A stretch of 64,000 nucleotides of DNA from Desulforhabdus amnigena (lineage in GTDB: Bacteria > Desulfobacterota > Syntrophobacteria > Syntrophobacterales > Syntrophobacteraceae), in assembly GCF_027925305.1 (NCBI RefSeq), contig NZ_BSDR01000001.1, forward strand, positions 1-64,000, in the 5' to 3' direction. The translations under genes and the position numbers were made by a program. This document shows, in pieces, positions 8,522 through 16,813 of the stretch. Below the pieces are notes generated by a model. The model did no database searches and was not told the origin of the DNA. It saw nothing but the letters and a program-made list of their open reading frames with translations. The first letter of the stretch is position 1, and the number at the start of each line of letters is the position of its first letter.

Positions 8522-9425
8522 GCGGGGAACGCCCGGATTTTTTCGCGGCTTTCCTGATGAGGAGGTTTACCGCGCCGGCAAGAAGGAAGAGGATAAGGCC
8601 TGATGCAAAAACGGACTGGTAGGCCATGCTCCGGCTGTCGGTCGCAAGAACGAGGGCGATATGGGAAGTGAGCGTGCGGACGGATGCAAAGAGTGAATGC
8701 GGGAGCTGAGGAGCGTTGCCTGCCAGCATGAGAGAGATCAGAGTATCCCCAATGGCTCTTGCAAATCCCAGGACAGCTGCAATGACGAGTCCTTCGCCTG
8801 CTGCCGGAATGAAAACATGGCGAACCTGCTGCACGGCAGTGAATCCCATTGCCTCCGACGTCAGGCGAAGCGTCGGGTCGAGTTGCTCGAGCCTTGCATG
8901 GAATACAAGGACAATGGTGGGAAGAATAAGCAGGCTCAAAGTCAGGGTCGCTGTAAGGAGAGAAAAACCTGATCCGCCATCAAAACAGTCCCTCACTCTG
9001 GGTACGAGCAGAAAAACGGATACAAAACCGTAGACGACGGTAGGAATACTCGTCATAAAGCGGATCAATGAAAGGAAAAATTGTGCGACGCGCCTGGGTG
9101 CAAGGGCGTAGATGAGGCAGCAAACGCCAATGGCCGGGGGAAAGGCAAGAACCAGAGCCGACAAGGAGAGGCAGAGGGAGGCGGCACACATGGGTAGAAT
9201 GCCGTACTTTCCGCCGAAGGGCTGCCACTGCAGCGAGAATATTTCGTAAATCCTCCCCTCCGTGAAAAGAGGAGAGGAAAAGTACACAAGCAGAAAGAGG
9301 ATCGAAAAGATCGTTACAGCGGAGACCGATGTGGCGATCAAGAGTATCCCTTCAACCCATTTTTCGGAAATTCGGTTACGGGCGATTGCTACCGGCCTCT
9401 CCTCTTTATACGCGGTAGGCATCAT
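8514..9425 (-). CDS. pstC: Phosphate ABC transporter permease PstC
   Basis: A 303-residue permease with six predicted membrane spans. The cytoplasmic coupling loop reads ARLEQLDPTLRLTSEAMGFT and is followed by an AIGDTLISLMLAG segment typical of PstC. The first 20 residues are basic and precede the first span. It overlaps the pstS stop by four bases (ATGA) and pstA by eight, so the four genes form one transcript starting at pstS. It acts with PstA as the membrane channel of the high-affinity phosphate importer. Confidence 0.88.
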   Translation of the reverse strand: MMPTAYKEERPVAIARNRISEKWVEGILLIATSVSAVTIFSILFLLVYFSSPLFTEGRIYEIFSLQWQPFGGKYGILPMCAASLCLSLSALVLAFPPAIGVCCLIYALAPRRVAQFFLSLIRFMTSIPTVVYGFVSVFLLVPRVRDCFDGGSGFSLLTATLTLSLLILPTIVLVFHARLEQLDPTLRLTSEAMGFTAVQQVRHVFIPAAGEGLVIAAVLGFARAIGDTLISLMLAGNAPQLPHSLFASVRTLTSHIALVLATDSRSMAYQSVFASGLILFLLAGAVNLLIRKAAKKSGRSPHA

Positions 9426-10267
9426 TTCGTCTGAAGCGGAATGTATCCATGTTTCTTTACGATCTCAGCCCCTTCGGAGCTCATGACGTAATCAATAAAA
9501 GCTTTTACCAGCTTGGATGGTTCCCCTTTCGTATTCATGTAAAGCTTTCGAACAACCGGATAGCTCCCATTCATGGCGTTTTCCTGTGTAGCGGCAACAC
9601 CATCCAAAGCGAGGGCCTTAATGCTTTGATCCACATGGCCAATGCTCACATAGCCTATGGCATCCTTATCCTGGGATACCGCAACTTTCATCGCGCCGTT
9701 GGATGGAACGATATTCGTCGCTGTCGCCACAGGGCCCTTCTTCAAAAGCTTTTCCCAAAATACCTCGCGAGTCCCACTGGCCTCATCACGGCCAAAGAGA
9801 TGGATCGGTGCATCTTTCCCGCCGACATCCTTCCAATTGGCGATTGTGCCTGCAAAGACGTCTTTAGCCTGCTGCGCTGAAAGCCCTGTGAGGGGATTGT
9901 CCGGATGGACCACTATGGCAACACCGTCCAGCGCGAACGGGTAGGATTTGAGGCCGTACTTGCTGATCTCATCTTCCGAGAGCGGCCGACCGGTGTTTCC
10001 TATATCGACAAGACCTTCGCCGACCTTCTGAACTCCAATGCCTGATCCTCCGCCTTCAATTGTAATGCGGATTTTCGGATTGTATGTCATGATGGCTTTC
10101 GCTGCATCGTTCATGACCGGTATGTGGGCCGTTCCGCCAGCGATGTTGATCGTCCCTTCAAGTCCCGCAAAAGAGTCGAGATCACCGCACAAGGCAGGAT
10201 TTGAAAAAAACAGCAATCCCATCAGAACCAGAACCAAAAGGGTGGACACTCCTCCGTTTTTTCCCAT
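9422..10267 (-). CDS. pstS: Periplasmic phosphate-binding protein PstS
   Basis: A 281-residue substrate-binding protein. An N-terminal signal peptide (GVSTLLVLVLMGLLFFSNPA, cleavage near ALCGDL; a cysteine there leaves open a lipoprotein form) exports it. Phosphate-contact motifs of the PstS family are visible: EGGGSGIG, NTGRPLSEDE, and GRDEASGTREVFW. It captures phosphate in the periplasm and delivers it to PstCA. It is the first gene of the operon, with about 600 bases of upstream sequence where its promoter must lie. I could not find a clear Pho box. Confidence 0.9.
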   Translation of the reverse strand: MGKNGGVSTLLVLVLMGLLFFSNPALCGDLDSFAGLEGTINIAGGTAHIPVMNDAAKAIMTYNPKIRITIEGGGSGIGVQKVGEGLVDIGNTGRPLSEDEISKYGLKSYPFALDGVAIVVHPDNPLTGLSAQQAKDVFAGTIANWKDVGGKDAPIHLFGRDEASGTREVFWEKLLKKGPVATATNIVPSNGAMKVAVSQDKDAIGYVSIGHVDQSIKALALDGVAATQENAMNGSYPVVRKLYMNTKGEPSKLVKAFIDYVMSSEGAEIVKKHGYIPLQTK

Positions 10268-10897
10268 GCTTTTCCCTCCTCAAGACAGTTCAAAGACTAT
10301 ATTGCCATTTTGAAAGTTTGTTGCTGGCAAACAGGCACATGCTATTCTTTCTCGATATTTTGTTCTCCTGTCCGTTCGTGCCGAGGTATCGAAGCATGAG
10401 CAGACTTGATCCTCTTATACGGAGCTGAAATGCCGATTTTGAGATACCAGAAGGGTATAGGAAGAATCGGGAGGTTTTTCAAATTGGAAATATCAATTGA
10501 ATTTTTGTTAAATTATCGTTAAAGGCGATACATCATTATGGTCGATACATGCTTTGTCTTCAAGCAGTAACTGGCTGGACCGGGCGGACGAATCGATAAG
10601 GCGGACCAGTCAACATATCAAAGGAAGCCCTATGGTTTTCGTTCATTCGATTGAGATGGGGTTGTTCGCACATACGCCCCAAAAGCAGGACAGCAAAAGG
10701 GGGGAGTGGTCTGTTTTGATCACTTCCCCTTGAACTTTCCGGTTGGTAGCGAATGGTTCGCCCCTACCAGCTTCCGATTCAGAAGTATTTCCTGAAAATG
10801 GCCCTCGTGTTGGAATCCGCATTGCATGCATGTTCCGTAATTCGACGAGGTTAGGGTATTGACTGTGTAGTAAATTTAGCATAACATATTTTAAATA
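10268..10897. other. Intergenic region between the divergent pstS and kup transcripts
   Basis: No gene is supported. It must hold the minus-strand pst promoter and the plus-strand kup promoter. A palindromic piece GGTAGCGAATGGTTCGCCCC (10744-10763), followed by TACC, resembles common extragenic GGTAGGGGCGAACC-type repeats. An AT-rich stretch at 10860-10896, just ahead of the riboswitch, is a good place for the kup promoter. Confidence 0.5.
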
Positions 10898-11030
10898 TTG
10901 CCGAATCCTGCATGAACAGGAGCGGGGGACCCGGTTTTTTGGGGCGTATCTCCTTTTGAAGGAGTAGAGCAAACTCTTCGGCTCGAGCCCGTCAGCTAAC
11001 CTCGCAGGTGTCGAAGGGTAGAGCTATCCG
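10898..11030 (+). promoter_or_regulatory. c-di-AMP riboswitch (ydaO/yuaA class)
   Basis: The leader of kup contains the conserved blocks of the ydaO/yuaA riboswitch in order: GCGGGGGACCCGGTTTTTTG (10922-10941), GGGGCG, a variable hairpin (CTCCTTTTGAAGGAG), and then CGAGCCCGTCAGCTAACCTC (10984-11003) and GCAGGTGTCGAAGG. This class binds cyclic di-AMP and is classically found before potassium-transport genes and cell-wall genes, where the ligand turns expression off. Its place directly before kup strongly supports the call. Confidence 0.93.
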
Positions 11031-11040
11031 GAGTTGTCCG

Positions 11041-11091
11041 GGGAGGTCTATCCTCCTAACAATCTAACGATTGAGCTTCGGAGGCTTTCAG
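11041..11091 (+). promoter_or_regulatory. kup ribosome-binding region with pairing sequences
   Basis: GGGAGG (11041-11046), CCTCC (11052-11056) and the kup Shine-Dalgarno GGAGG (11080-11084) are mutually complementary. CCTCC can pair either with the upstream GGGAGG or with the Shine-Dalgarno itself. No run of T follows that would make an intrinsic terminator. This suggests the riboswitch acts on translation; it is inferred from base pairing only. Confidence 0.5.
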
Positions 11092-13077
11092 TTGAAAAAA
11101 CTTTCTTCCTCTAATGGCGGAAATCCGTCTTCCTTACATCCACTTCATTCCCTGGAATCGTCTAAAAGTCATCCTTCAGCCGAAATTGAAGCTTTGAACA
11201 GCGGCGTTTCGCCCCGGGCGAGGACACTTGCTCTGGCACTGGGAGCCCTCGGGGTGGTTTATGGGGATATTGGTACGAGTCCTCTTTACGCTGTCAAGGA
11301 ATGTTTTCACGGATTGCATGCAATTGCCCTGAACACAGGGAATATTCTTGGAGTACTATCGCTTATTTTTTGGTCGCTTACCATGGTGGTGAGCATAAAG
11401 TATGTGGCTTTCATCTTGCGTGCGGACAACAACGGAGAGGGGGGAATCTACGCCCTCCTTGCACTCATTCCCGTAAGCAAAAGCTCGATTCCGACGCGCA
11501 TTCATTCTGCTGTGGTTATCGCTGCCATATTCGGTGCAGCTCTCCTCTACGGGGATGGCATCATAACTCCGGCCATCTCTGTACTCTCCGCCATTGAGGG
11601 CCTTAAGGTTGCAACAGAATCTGCATCTTCTTTTATATTGCCTCTTACCTGTGTCGTACTTCTGTTGCTCTTTCTGGTGCAGCGGCATGGTACAGCTGGG
11701 ATCGGGAAGGTCTTCGGCCCCATCGTCCTCATCTGGTTTGCAGCGATTGCAGCACTCGGTATTGCTGCAATCAAGTCAAATCCCCATATATTGATCGCAT
11801 TAAACCCTCTTTATGCCATATCCTTTTTTGCTGAAAACAGGTTACATGGCATGGTGGTGCTTGGATCGGTCGTCCTTTGCATAACAGGAGGTGAAGCGCT
11901 TTATGCAGATCTTGGGCACTTCGGGACCAAAGCCATTCGGCTCTCATGGTTTTCCATCGCTTTTCCTGCACTTCTTCTCAATTATTTCGGGCAGGGCGCG
12001 CTTCTTCTCGACAATCCGGATTTTGCTTTCAATCCCTTTTATGGATTAGTTCCAAAATCTTTTCTCTATCCCATGGTTGCATTATCCACTATGGCGACAG
12101 TCATCGCATCGCAGGCGATGATCACCGGAGTCTTTTCCCTCACGCAGCAAGCGGTGCAGCTTGGATTTTCTCCCCGCATGCACATCGTGCATACTTCTTC
12201 CGAAACCCGGGGCCAGATCTATGTCCCTCACATAAACTATGCTTTGATGCTCGCCTGCATCGGACTTGTGCTTGCCTTCCGGGAGTCGAGCCGTTTGGCA
12301 GGAGCATACGGCATTGCGGTTACTGCAACAATGGGGATCACATCGGTTCTTTACTTTTTCGTCACTACCCGGAGATGGCAGTGGTCGCTCTGGAAGGCTA
12401 TTCCATTGGTGGGCATCTTCATTGTCTTTGATCTGGCCTATTTCGGTTCAAATCTTTTGAAGCTTGCTGATGGAGGGTGGTTTACACTCGCTGTCGGGGC
12501 AGTCATCATGATTGCCATGACCACATGGCGGGATGGACGGGCTGAGCTTGCGAGGAAGATGTTGAGCACAAGGTTTCCGCTGAGCCTTTTCATAGAGGAC
12601 GTTGCACAAAAGAATCCGCAGCGGGTCCAGGGGACAGCCGTTTTCATGACGGTTTCTCCGGTTGGGACCCCTTCGGCGCTCCTGCATCACTTCAAGCACA
12701 ATCATGTGTTGCATGAAAAGATCATTTTGCTCTCGGTCCGCTCTGTAGATTTTCCAACGTTACCGGACGATGAAAGACTCAACATGGAGGATCTGGGCCA
12801 GGGGTTCTACAGGATTGTTGCGTTCTATGGATTCAGGGAAATGCCTGACGTTCCGGAAGTATTGAAAATGGCTTCCCGTTTTGGAATTCAGATTGAGCCC
12901 TCTGCTACAACCTATTTCCTGGGGCGTGAGACACTGCTTACTACCGGGGACTCGAAAATGATGCAATGGCGCAAGACGCTTTTTTCCTTCATGTCAAGAA
13001 ATGCCTGGACCGCACCGGCCTACTTTGGCATTCCATCGGACCGTGTGATCGAAATAGGTGTGCAGATAGAACTTTGA
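11092..13077 (+). CDS. kup: Kup-type potassium uptake permease
   Basis: A 661-residue inner-membrane K+ transporter of the KUP/HAK family. The signature GVVYGDIGTSPLYAVKECF lies in the first membrane span. About 12 hydrophobic segments follow to residue ~450, then a cytosolic C-terminal domain ending DRVIEIGVQIEL, as usual for Kup. The TTG at 11092 is chosen over TTG 11071 because GGAGG is placed seven bases before it. It is a single-gene transcript under a c-di-AMP riboswitch, so uptake should fall when c-di-AMP is high. Family length is about 620-680, which it matches. Confidence 0.93.
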   Translation: MKKLSSSNGGNPSSLHPLHSLESSKSHPSAEIEALNSGVSPRARTLALALGALGVVYGDIGTSPLYAVKECFHGLHAIALNTGNILGVLSLIFWSLTMVVSIKYVAFILRADNNGEGGIYALLALIPVSKSSIPTRIHSAVVIAAIFGAALLYGDGIITPAISVLSAIEGLKVATESASSFILPLTCVVLLLLFLVQRHGTAGIGKVFGPIVLIWFAAIAALGIAAIKSNPHILIALNPLYAISFFAENRLHGMVVLGSVVLCITGGEALYADLGHFGTKAIRLSWFSIAFPALLLNYFGQGALLLDNPDFAFNPFYGLVPKSFLYPMVALSTMATVIASQAMITGVFSLTQQAVQLGFSPRMHIVHTSSETRGQIYVPHINYALMLACIGLVLAFRESSRLAGAYGIAVTATMGITSVLYFFVTTRRWQWSLWKAIPLVGIFIVFDLAYFGSNLLKLADGGWFTLAVGAVIMIAMTTWRDGRAELARKMLSTRFPLSLFIEDVAQKNPQRVQGTAVFMTVSPVGTPSALLHHFKHNHVLHEKIILLSVRSVDFPTLPDDERLNMEDLGQGFYRIVAFYGFREMPDVPEVLKMASRFGIQIEPSATTYFLGRETLLTTGDSKMMQWRKTLFSFMSRNAWTAPAYFGIPSDRVIEIGVQIEL

Positions 13078-13236
13078 AAAATCACTCGGCAGCGGCCCCT
13101 CCCTTCTTCGAGGGTGCTGCTGCCTGGAATGGCAATTCATAGGAAGAGGCAGATCGGGATTCTTCCCCGACATGGGGAAAAAGAAGACCCCCGACCTGCC
13201 TTTTTATGTTTCCTTTTGCCCCTCCGGTCACGGGGA

Positions 13237-14277
13237 TTAGTAGCCTTCTTCTTGAGCCAATTCGGATGTCTTCACCTTGTCTTTGAAGAAATGATAGACC
13301 CATGACTGGTAGATGATGATGATCGGAACGAAGATTAGGGCCACGCCCAGCATGATTTTCAGGGTGAGGGGGCTAGACGCGGAATTGAAAATCGTCATGC
13401 TGTAGGCGGGATTGATGCTCGATGGGAGCAGATTCGGGTAGAGGCCGGCCACGCCAAAGAGAGTGACTCCCACGATGAGGGTGCAGGAAGCAAACCAGGT
13501 TTTCCACCAATGCCCTCTGGCCATATAGATGCGAAGCATGACCAGCGCTCCAACGGCGATGAAGGGAATGAGGACGATGGGAACCATGAAGAGAAACGGG
13601 TTCTGAAGATAGTTGTCGTAAAGCCGCGTGTAAAACCACGTACAAACCAGGAACGCTACGGCCACGACGGCAAGAGCGATCCAAAGCTTTCCCGCCAGGG
13701 CCGCGGACCTGTCGTGCAGTTCCCCTTCGGTTTTCACTGCCAGCCAGACAGCGCCATGCACCGTGAAAAGGAGCGTAAAGAAGATCCCTCCCAGGAGTCC
13801 GTAGGGATTGAGCAGAGAAAAGAGATTTCCCTGAAAGACGCCGGCTTCATCGATGGGGATTCCCTGGAAAATGTTGGCAAAAGCCACACCCAGCAGAAGG
13901 GCGGGTGCAAGACTTCCGATGAAAAGGCAGGCATCCCAGATGGATTTCCAGCGGGGATTTTCCACCTGGTGCCGGAATTCGTTGGCGACGCCACGCAGAA
14001 TGAGCGCAAAGAGGATCAGCATGAGCGCTGAATAGAGTCCGCTGAACATGACGGCGTAGGTGGCGGGGAAGGCTGCGAATGTGACACCGCCTGCAGTGAT
14101 GAGCCATACTTCGTTTCCGTTCCAGTAGGGCCCCATGGCATGGTAGACGACCCGCTTGTCCGTCTCGTCTTTTGCCAGAAAGGGCATCAGGGTCCCAATG
14201 CCGAGGTCGAAGCCGTCGAGCATGAAATAGATGGCCCAGAGAACGCCCCAGAGTACGAACCAAATGGATTCAAGCAT
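13237..14277 (-). CDS. cydB: Cytochrome bd oxidase subunit II
   Basis: A 346-residue membrane protein, second subunit of the cytochrome bd quinol oxidase. The N-terminus MLESIWFVLWGVLWAIYFML and the following DGFDLGIGTLMPF are diagnostic for CydB, as is GPYWNGNEVWL. About eight hydrophobic spans follow. It starts 18 bases after the cydA stop with its own GAGGG site, so the two are co-transcribed. No cydX-like small frame is obvious after it. In an anaerobe this oxidase scavenges O2 and protects low-potential enzymes. Confidence 0.93.
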   Translation of the reverse strand: MLESIWFVLWGVLWAIYFMLDGFDLGIGTLMPFLAKDETDKRVVYHAMGPYWNGNEVWLITAGGVTFAAFPATYAVMFSGLYSALMLILFALILRGVANEFRHQVENPRWKSIWDACLFIGSLAPALLLGVAFANIFQGIPIDEAGVFQGNLFSLLNPYGLLGGIFFTLLFTVHGAVWLAVKTEGELHDRSAALAGKLWIALAVVAVAFLVCTWFYTRLYDNYLQNPFLFMVPIVLIPFIAVGALVMLRIYMARGHWWKTWFASCTLIVGVTLFGVAGLYPNLLPSSINPAYSMTIFNSASSPLTLKIMLGVALIFVPIIIIYQSWVYHFFKDKVKTSELAQEEGY

Positions 14278-14295
14278 TTTCAGTCCCTCCTCGAA

Positions 14296-15612
14296 TCATG
14301 CAGCAACCGCTTCGGGTTGAGGACCCTTGCGCGCATGAGAGATGATGAGATAAAAGGCAACCGCACCCAGCAATGAATAGACCCCTATGAAGGCCAGGAG
14401 AGAGACGAAAACCTGTGAGGTCGCAATGGGAGAAACGGCATCGGAGGTTTTCATGATCCCGTAGACCACCCATGGTTGCCTTCCCACTTCGGCAAGGGTC
14501 CATCCCGCTTCGGCGGCCAGGTAGGGGAGGGGTACGGCGTAAAGCATGATTTTGAGGAAACCGGGGCTCTCTTCCAGCTTGTTGCGTCTGAACCATCCAT
14601 AAATAGTGAGAAACAGGAATAAAAATCCTAGTGCGATCATTATTCTGAAGGATACGAAAGAAAGGGTCACAGGGGGGCGCTCTTCTTTGGGAAAATCCTT
14701 GAGTCCCTTCACCGTAGCATTGGGAGAGTGGTAAGCGAGCATGCTCAGGGCGCCGGGCATACCGCCGAATTCGACGAGATTTTTTTCATTCTTCTCGTCG
14801 GGGATCAGGAAGAGATATTGCGGAGCCCTTTGAGTCGTTTCCCAGAGAGATTCCATGGCTGCCAGCTTGGTGGGTTGCACTTTGGCCACTTCAGCGCCGT
14901 GCATGTGTCCCTGGACCACTTCAACGATGGAAAAAATCAGGGCAAGAGCGAGTCCCATTCGAAATGATTTGGCGAAAAACGTGGTGTGCTGCTTTTTCAA
15001 GAGATGGTAAGCGCAAATGCTCATGACAAAGAAACCCGAAAGAATGTAGGCTGCGCTCAGAGTGTGTACAATGGTGTGCATGGCAAAAGGCTGAGTGATA
15101 ACTGCCAGGAAATCGGTGAGTTCCGCCCTGCCGTTGCGAATCGTGAATCCCACGGGATGCTGCATCCACGAGTTGGCAATGAGAATCCACCACGCTGAGA
15201 GGTTCGATGCGATGGCCACAAGCCAGATGGAGACAGCGTGCGCCTTGGGAGAAAGCCTGTTCCATCCGAACGCCCAGACGGCAATGAAAGTGGATTCCAG
15301 GAAAAAGGCGAGAGTGGCCTCTATGGCCAGGAGCGATCCAAAGATATCGCCTACGTAGGTGGAATATCGGGACCAGTTGGTTCCGAATTGAAATTCCAGA
15401 GTGATCCCTGTCACGACACCGATGGCGAAATTGATGAGAAAAATCTTGCCCCAGAACCTGGCCATTCTTTTGTACTCTTCATCGCCGGTTCTGACATAAG
15501 CGGTTTCCATGAGGGCAATGAGGATGGAAAGCCCTAGAGTGAGGGGGACAAAAAGGAAATGGAACATTGTTGCAGCCGCAAACTGAAGCCGCGAAAGCAT
15601 GAGAACGTCCAT
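14296..15612 (-). CDS. cydA: Cytochrome bd oxidase subunit I
   Basis: A 438-residue subunit that binds hemes b558, b595 and d and oxidises quinol to reduce O2 to water. The first-helix heme ligand is visible in TMFHFLFVPLTLG, and further conserved features are FQFGTNWSRYS, the Q-loop start (TKLAAMESLWETTQ), and GRQPWVVYGIMKT near the C-terminus. The Q-loop is short, so it is a CIO-like or short-loop enzyme rather than the E. coli long-loop form. A strong AGGAAGGAG site precedes the ATG. First gene of a cydAB operon. Confidence 0.94.
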   Translation of the reverse strand: MDVLMLSRLQFAAATMFHFLFVPLTLGLSILIALMETAYVRTGDEEYKRMARFWGKIFLINFAIGVVTGITLEFQFGTNWSRYSTYVGDIFGSLLAIEATLAFFLESTFIAVWAFGWNRLSPKAHAVSIWLVAIASNLSAWWILIANSWMQHPVGFTIRNGRAELTDFLAVITQPFAMHTIVHTLSAAYILSGFFVMSICAYHLLKKQHTTFFAKSFRMGLALALIFSIVEVVQGHMHGAEVAKVQPTKLAAMESLWETTQRAPQYLFLIPDEKNEKNLVEFGGMPGALSMLAYHSPNATVKGLKDFPKEERPPVTLSFVSFRIMIALGFLFLFLTIYGWFRRNKLEESPGFLKIMLYAVPLPYLAAEAGWTLAEVGRQPWVVYGIMKTSDAVSPIATSQVFVSLLAFIGVYSLLGAVAFYLIISHARKGPQPEAVAA

Positions 15613-15645
15613 AATCTCCTTCCTCTACTTTCTTCTGAAGAATGT

Positions 15646-15669
15646 TTTTGTACGTAGATACGTAAAAAA
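15646..15669. promoter_or_regulatory. TACGTA tandem palindrome before cydA
   Basis: TTTTTGTACGTAGATACGTA (15645-15664) followed by AAAAAAAGG gives two TACGTA palindromes spaced by GA, together forming a larger inverted repeat flanked by T and A runs. It lies about 35-55 bases upstream of the cydA start, where an operator would sit. It is not a Rex, FNR or ArcA consensus that I recognise. Confidence 0.4.
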
Positions 15670-15748
15670 AGGATGCAGAACAACAGACGAAAAAACTCAC
15701 AAGTTGCAGTATAGCCCAAGTCCTTTGCTGACTTTGAGCTGCAAACCG

Positions 15749-16186
15749 CTACAAGATCATTGCGGCGATTTCCTTGCCGTATCCCTGAGCCATCTGAATC
15801 CCGCCTCCAAGGGATGCCGACTTGAGCATAAGGGGGTACTTTGCCATCTTCATCTTGAAGACATTTTTCATGGTGTCGTAGATGCGGCCCGGAGCTTCTC
15901 CACTCCAACCGTATGCACCAAAAGAACCTCCCACTTTGCCCTCCAGGTTCGCTTTTTCCATGAGGAACAGGAAAGTTTTCATGGACTGGATCATCTCCCC
16001 ATGATAGGTCGCCGCGCCGAGAACGACGGCGTCATAGGTTGCGGGGTCAATTCCCTTTTTTTCGTATTCGTTGACATTGATCACCGTCACTTCCATTCCG
16101 GATAAACGCATTCCCTCCGCGATGAGATCCGCGATACTCTTTGTCTGATTGGTCCTTGTTGCGTAAACTACCAGTGCTTTTGCCAT
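15749..16186 (-). CDS. Flavodoxin
   Basis: A 145-residue flavodoxin, a soluble FMN electron carrier. The phosphate-binding loop appears near the N-terminus as VVYATRTNQTKSIA, a variant of the usual (S/T)xTGNT loop, and the isoalloxazine loops appear around VLGAATYHGEMI and SFGAYGWSGEAP. The start at 16186 is chosen because GAGGAGAATGAG precedes that ATG; a longer frame begins at 16246. It follows a small gene by 61 bases and the two likely share the sigma-54 type promoter at 16546-16562. The loop lacks the canonical glycine, so it may be a divergent clade. Confidence 0.85.
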   Translation of the reverse strand: MAKALVVYATRTNQTKSIADLIAEGMRLSGMEVTVINVNEYEKKGIDPATYDAVVLGAATYHGEMIQSMKTFLFLMEKANLEGKVGGSFGAYGWSGEAPGRIYDTMKNVFKMKMAKYPLMLKSASLGGGIQMAQGYGKEIAAMIL

Positions 16187-16247
16187 CTCATTCTCCTCTT
16201 TTCCTGAGTGGTAAAAAAAGATTAGAGCGTCCGGTTTTTGGGTCACT

Positions 16248-16484
16248 TTATTCCGTGAACATATATTGGGGATGAGGGTTGCTTTTTTCTCCGGAAGCTC
16301 TCTTTATGTGGTTTTCCCATTCCGTTTCAGCCAGCTTCTTGATCTTGTATGCTGAATCCCGCACGACCCCATAAAGCACACCGCAGCCCGTATCCTCTCG
16401 CATTCTGTCGCCTTCGTCAGCGATTTCCGTCATCTGCTTCACCAACTCCAACGTTTTTTGAATCATTTCGTCACATGGCTTCAT
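16248..16484 (-). CDS. Small conserved-looking protein before flavodoxin
   Basis: A 78-residue helical, charged protein beginning MKPCDEMIQKTLELVKQMTE, with one CGVLYGVVRDSAYKIKKL segment. I do not recognise the family. It has no signal or membrane span, so it should be cytosolic. It is the first gene after a sigma-54 type promoter (start about 62 bases downstream of the promoter's GC element) and directly precedes flavodoxin, which suggests a role tied to it, for example an oxidative-stress or redox accessory. That link is inference from position. Confidence 0.6.
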   Translation of the reverse strand: MKPCDEMIQKTLELVKQMTEIADEGDRMREDTGCGVLYGVVRDSAYKIKKLAETEWENHIKRASGEKSNPHPQYMFTE

Positions 16485-16545
16485 CGAGTCTTATGCTCCT
16501 CAAGTGAAATGGACTCTGACAAATGCGTTCCGTTTCCGATCCAAA

Positions 16546-16562
16546 AGGCAAGGTCCATGCCA
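16546..16562 (-). promoter_or_regulatory. Sigma-54 type promoter for the flavodoxin operon
   Basis: On the minus strand the sequence reads TGGCATGGACCTTGCCT. It keeps the invariant GG and GC separated by ten bases and matches TGGCAC-N5-TTGC at nearly all positions. It points at the small gene and flavodoxin, and a sigma-54 activator gene with repeat sites lies 100-250 bases upstream. Confidence 0.65.
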
Positions 16563-16662
16563 CTGTGGTTTTCGATGGGATGGGGTATATTAGAAAGAAT
16601 AGAAATATCGATAAATTATAGGTTTATTAGGTCTGTGATTCTCATGTTTCGGAAGCCGATGC

Positions 16663-16813
16663 TGAGACAGATGTGAGACACATTCGCAGAGAAGGGGGTG
16701 CCCCCTGTTCTATGAGAGCGTGTGTCATAGATCGTCTTTTAAAGATTGGGAAGCGGAAGCGACGGTCAGAATGTCTCAAGTTCCGGCATGAGACAAAAGT
16801 GTATCCTGAGACA
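16663..16813. promoter_or_regulatory. TGAGACA repeat cluster, probable enhancer sites
   Basis: Copies of TGAGACA lie at 16663-16669, 16674-16680, 16789-16795 and 16807-16813, and an inverted copy TGTCTCA at 16772-16778 makes a palindrome with the one at 16789 (10-base spacer). The cluster is about 100-270 bases upstream of the sigma-54 type promoter, the usual range for enhancer-binding protein sites. The 16776-16813 part lies inside the 3' end of the activator gene. Confidence 0.55.
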
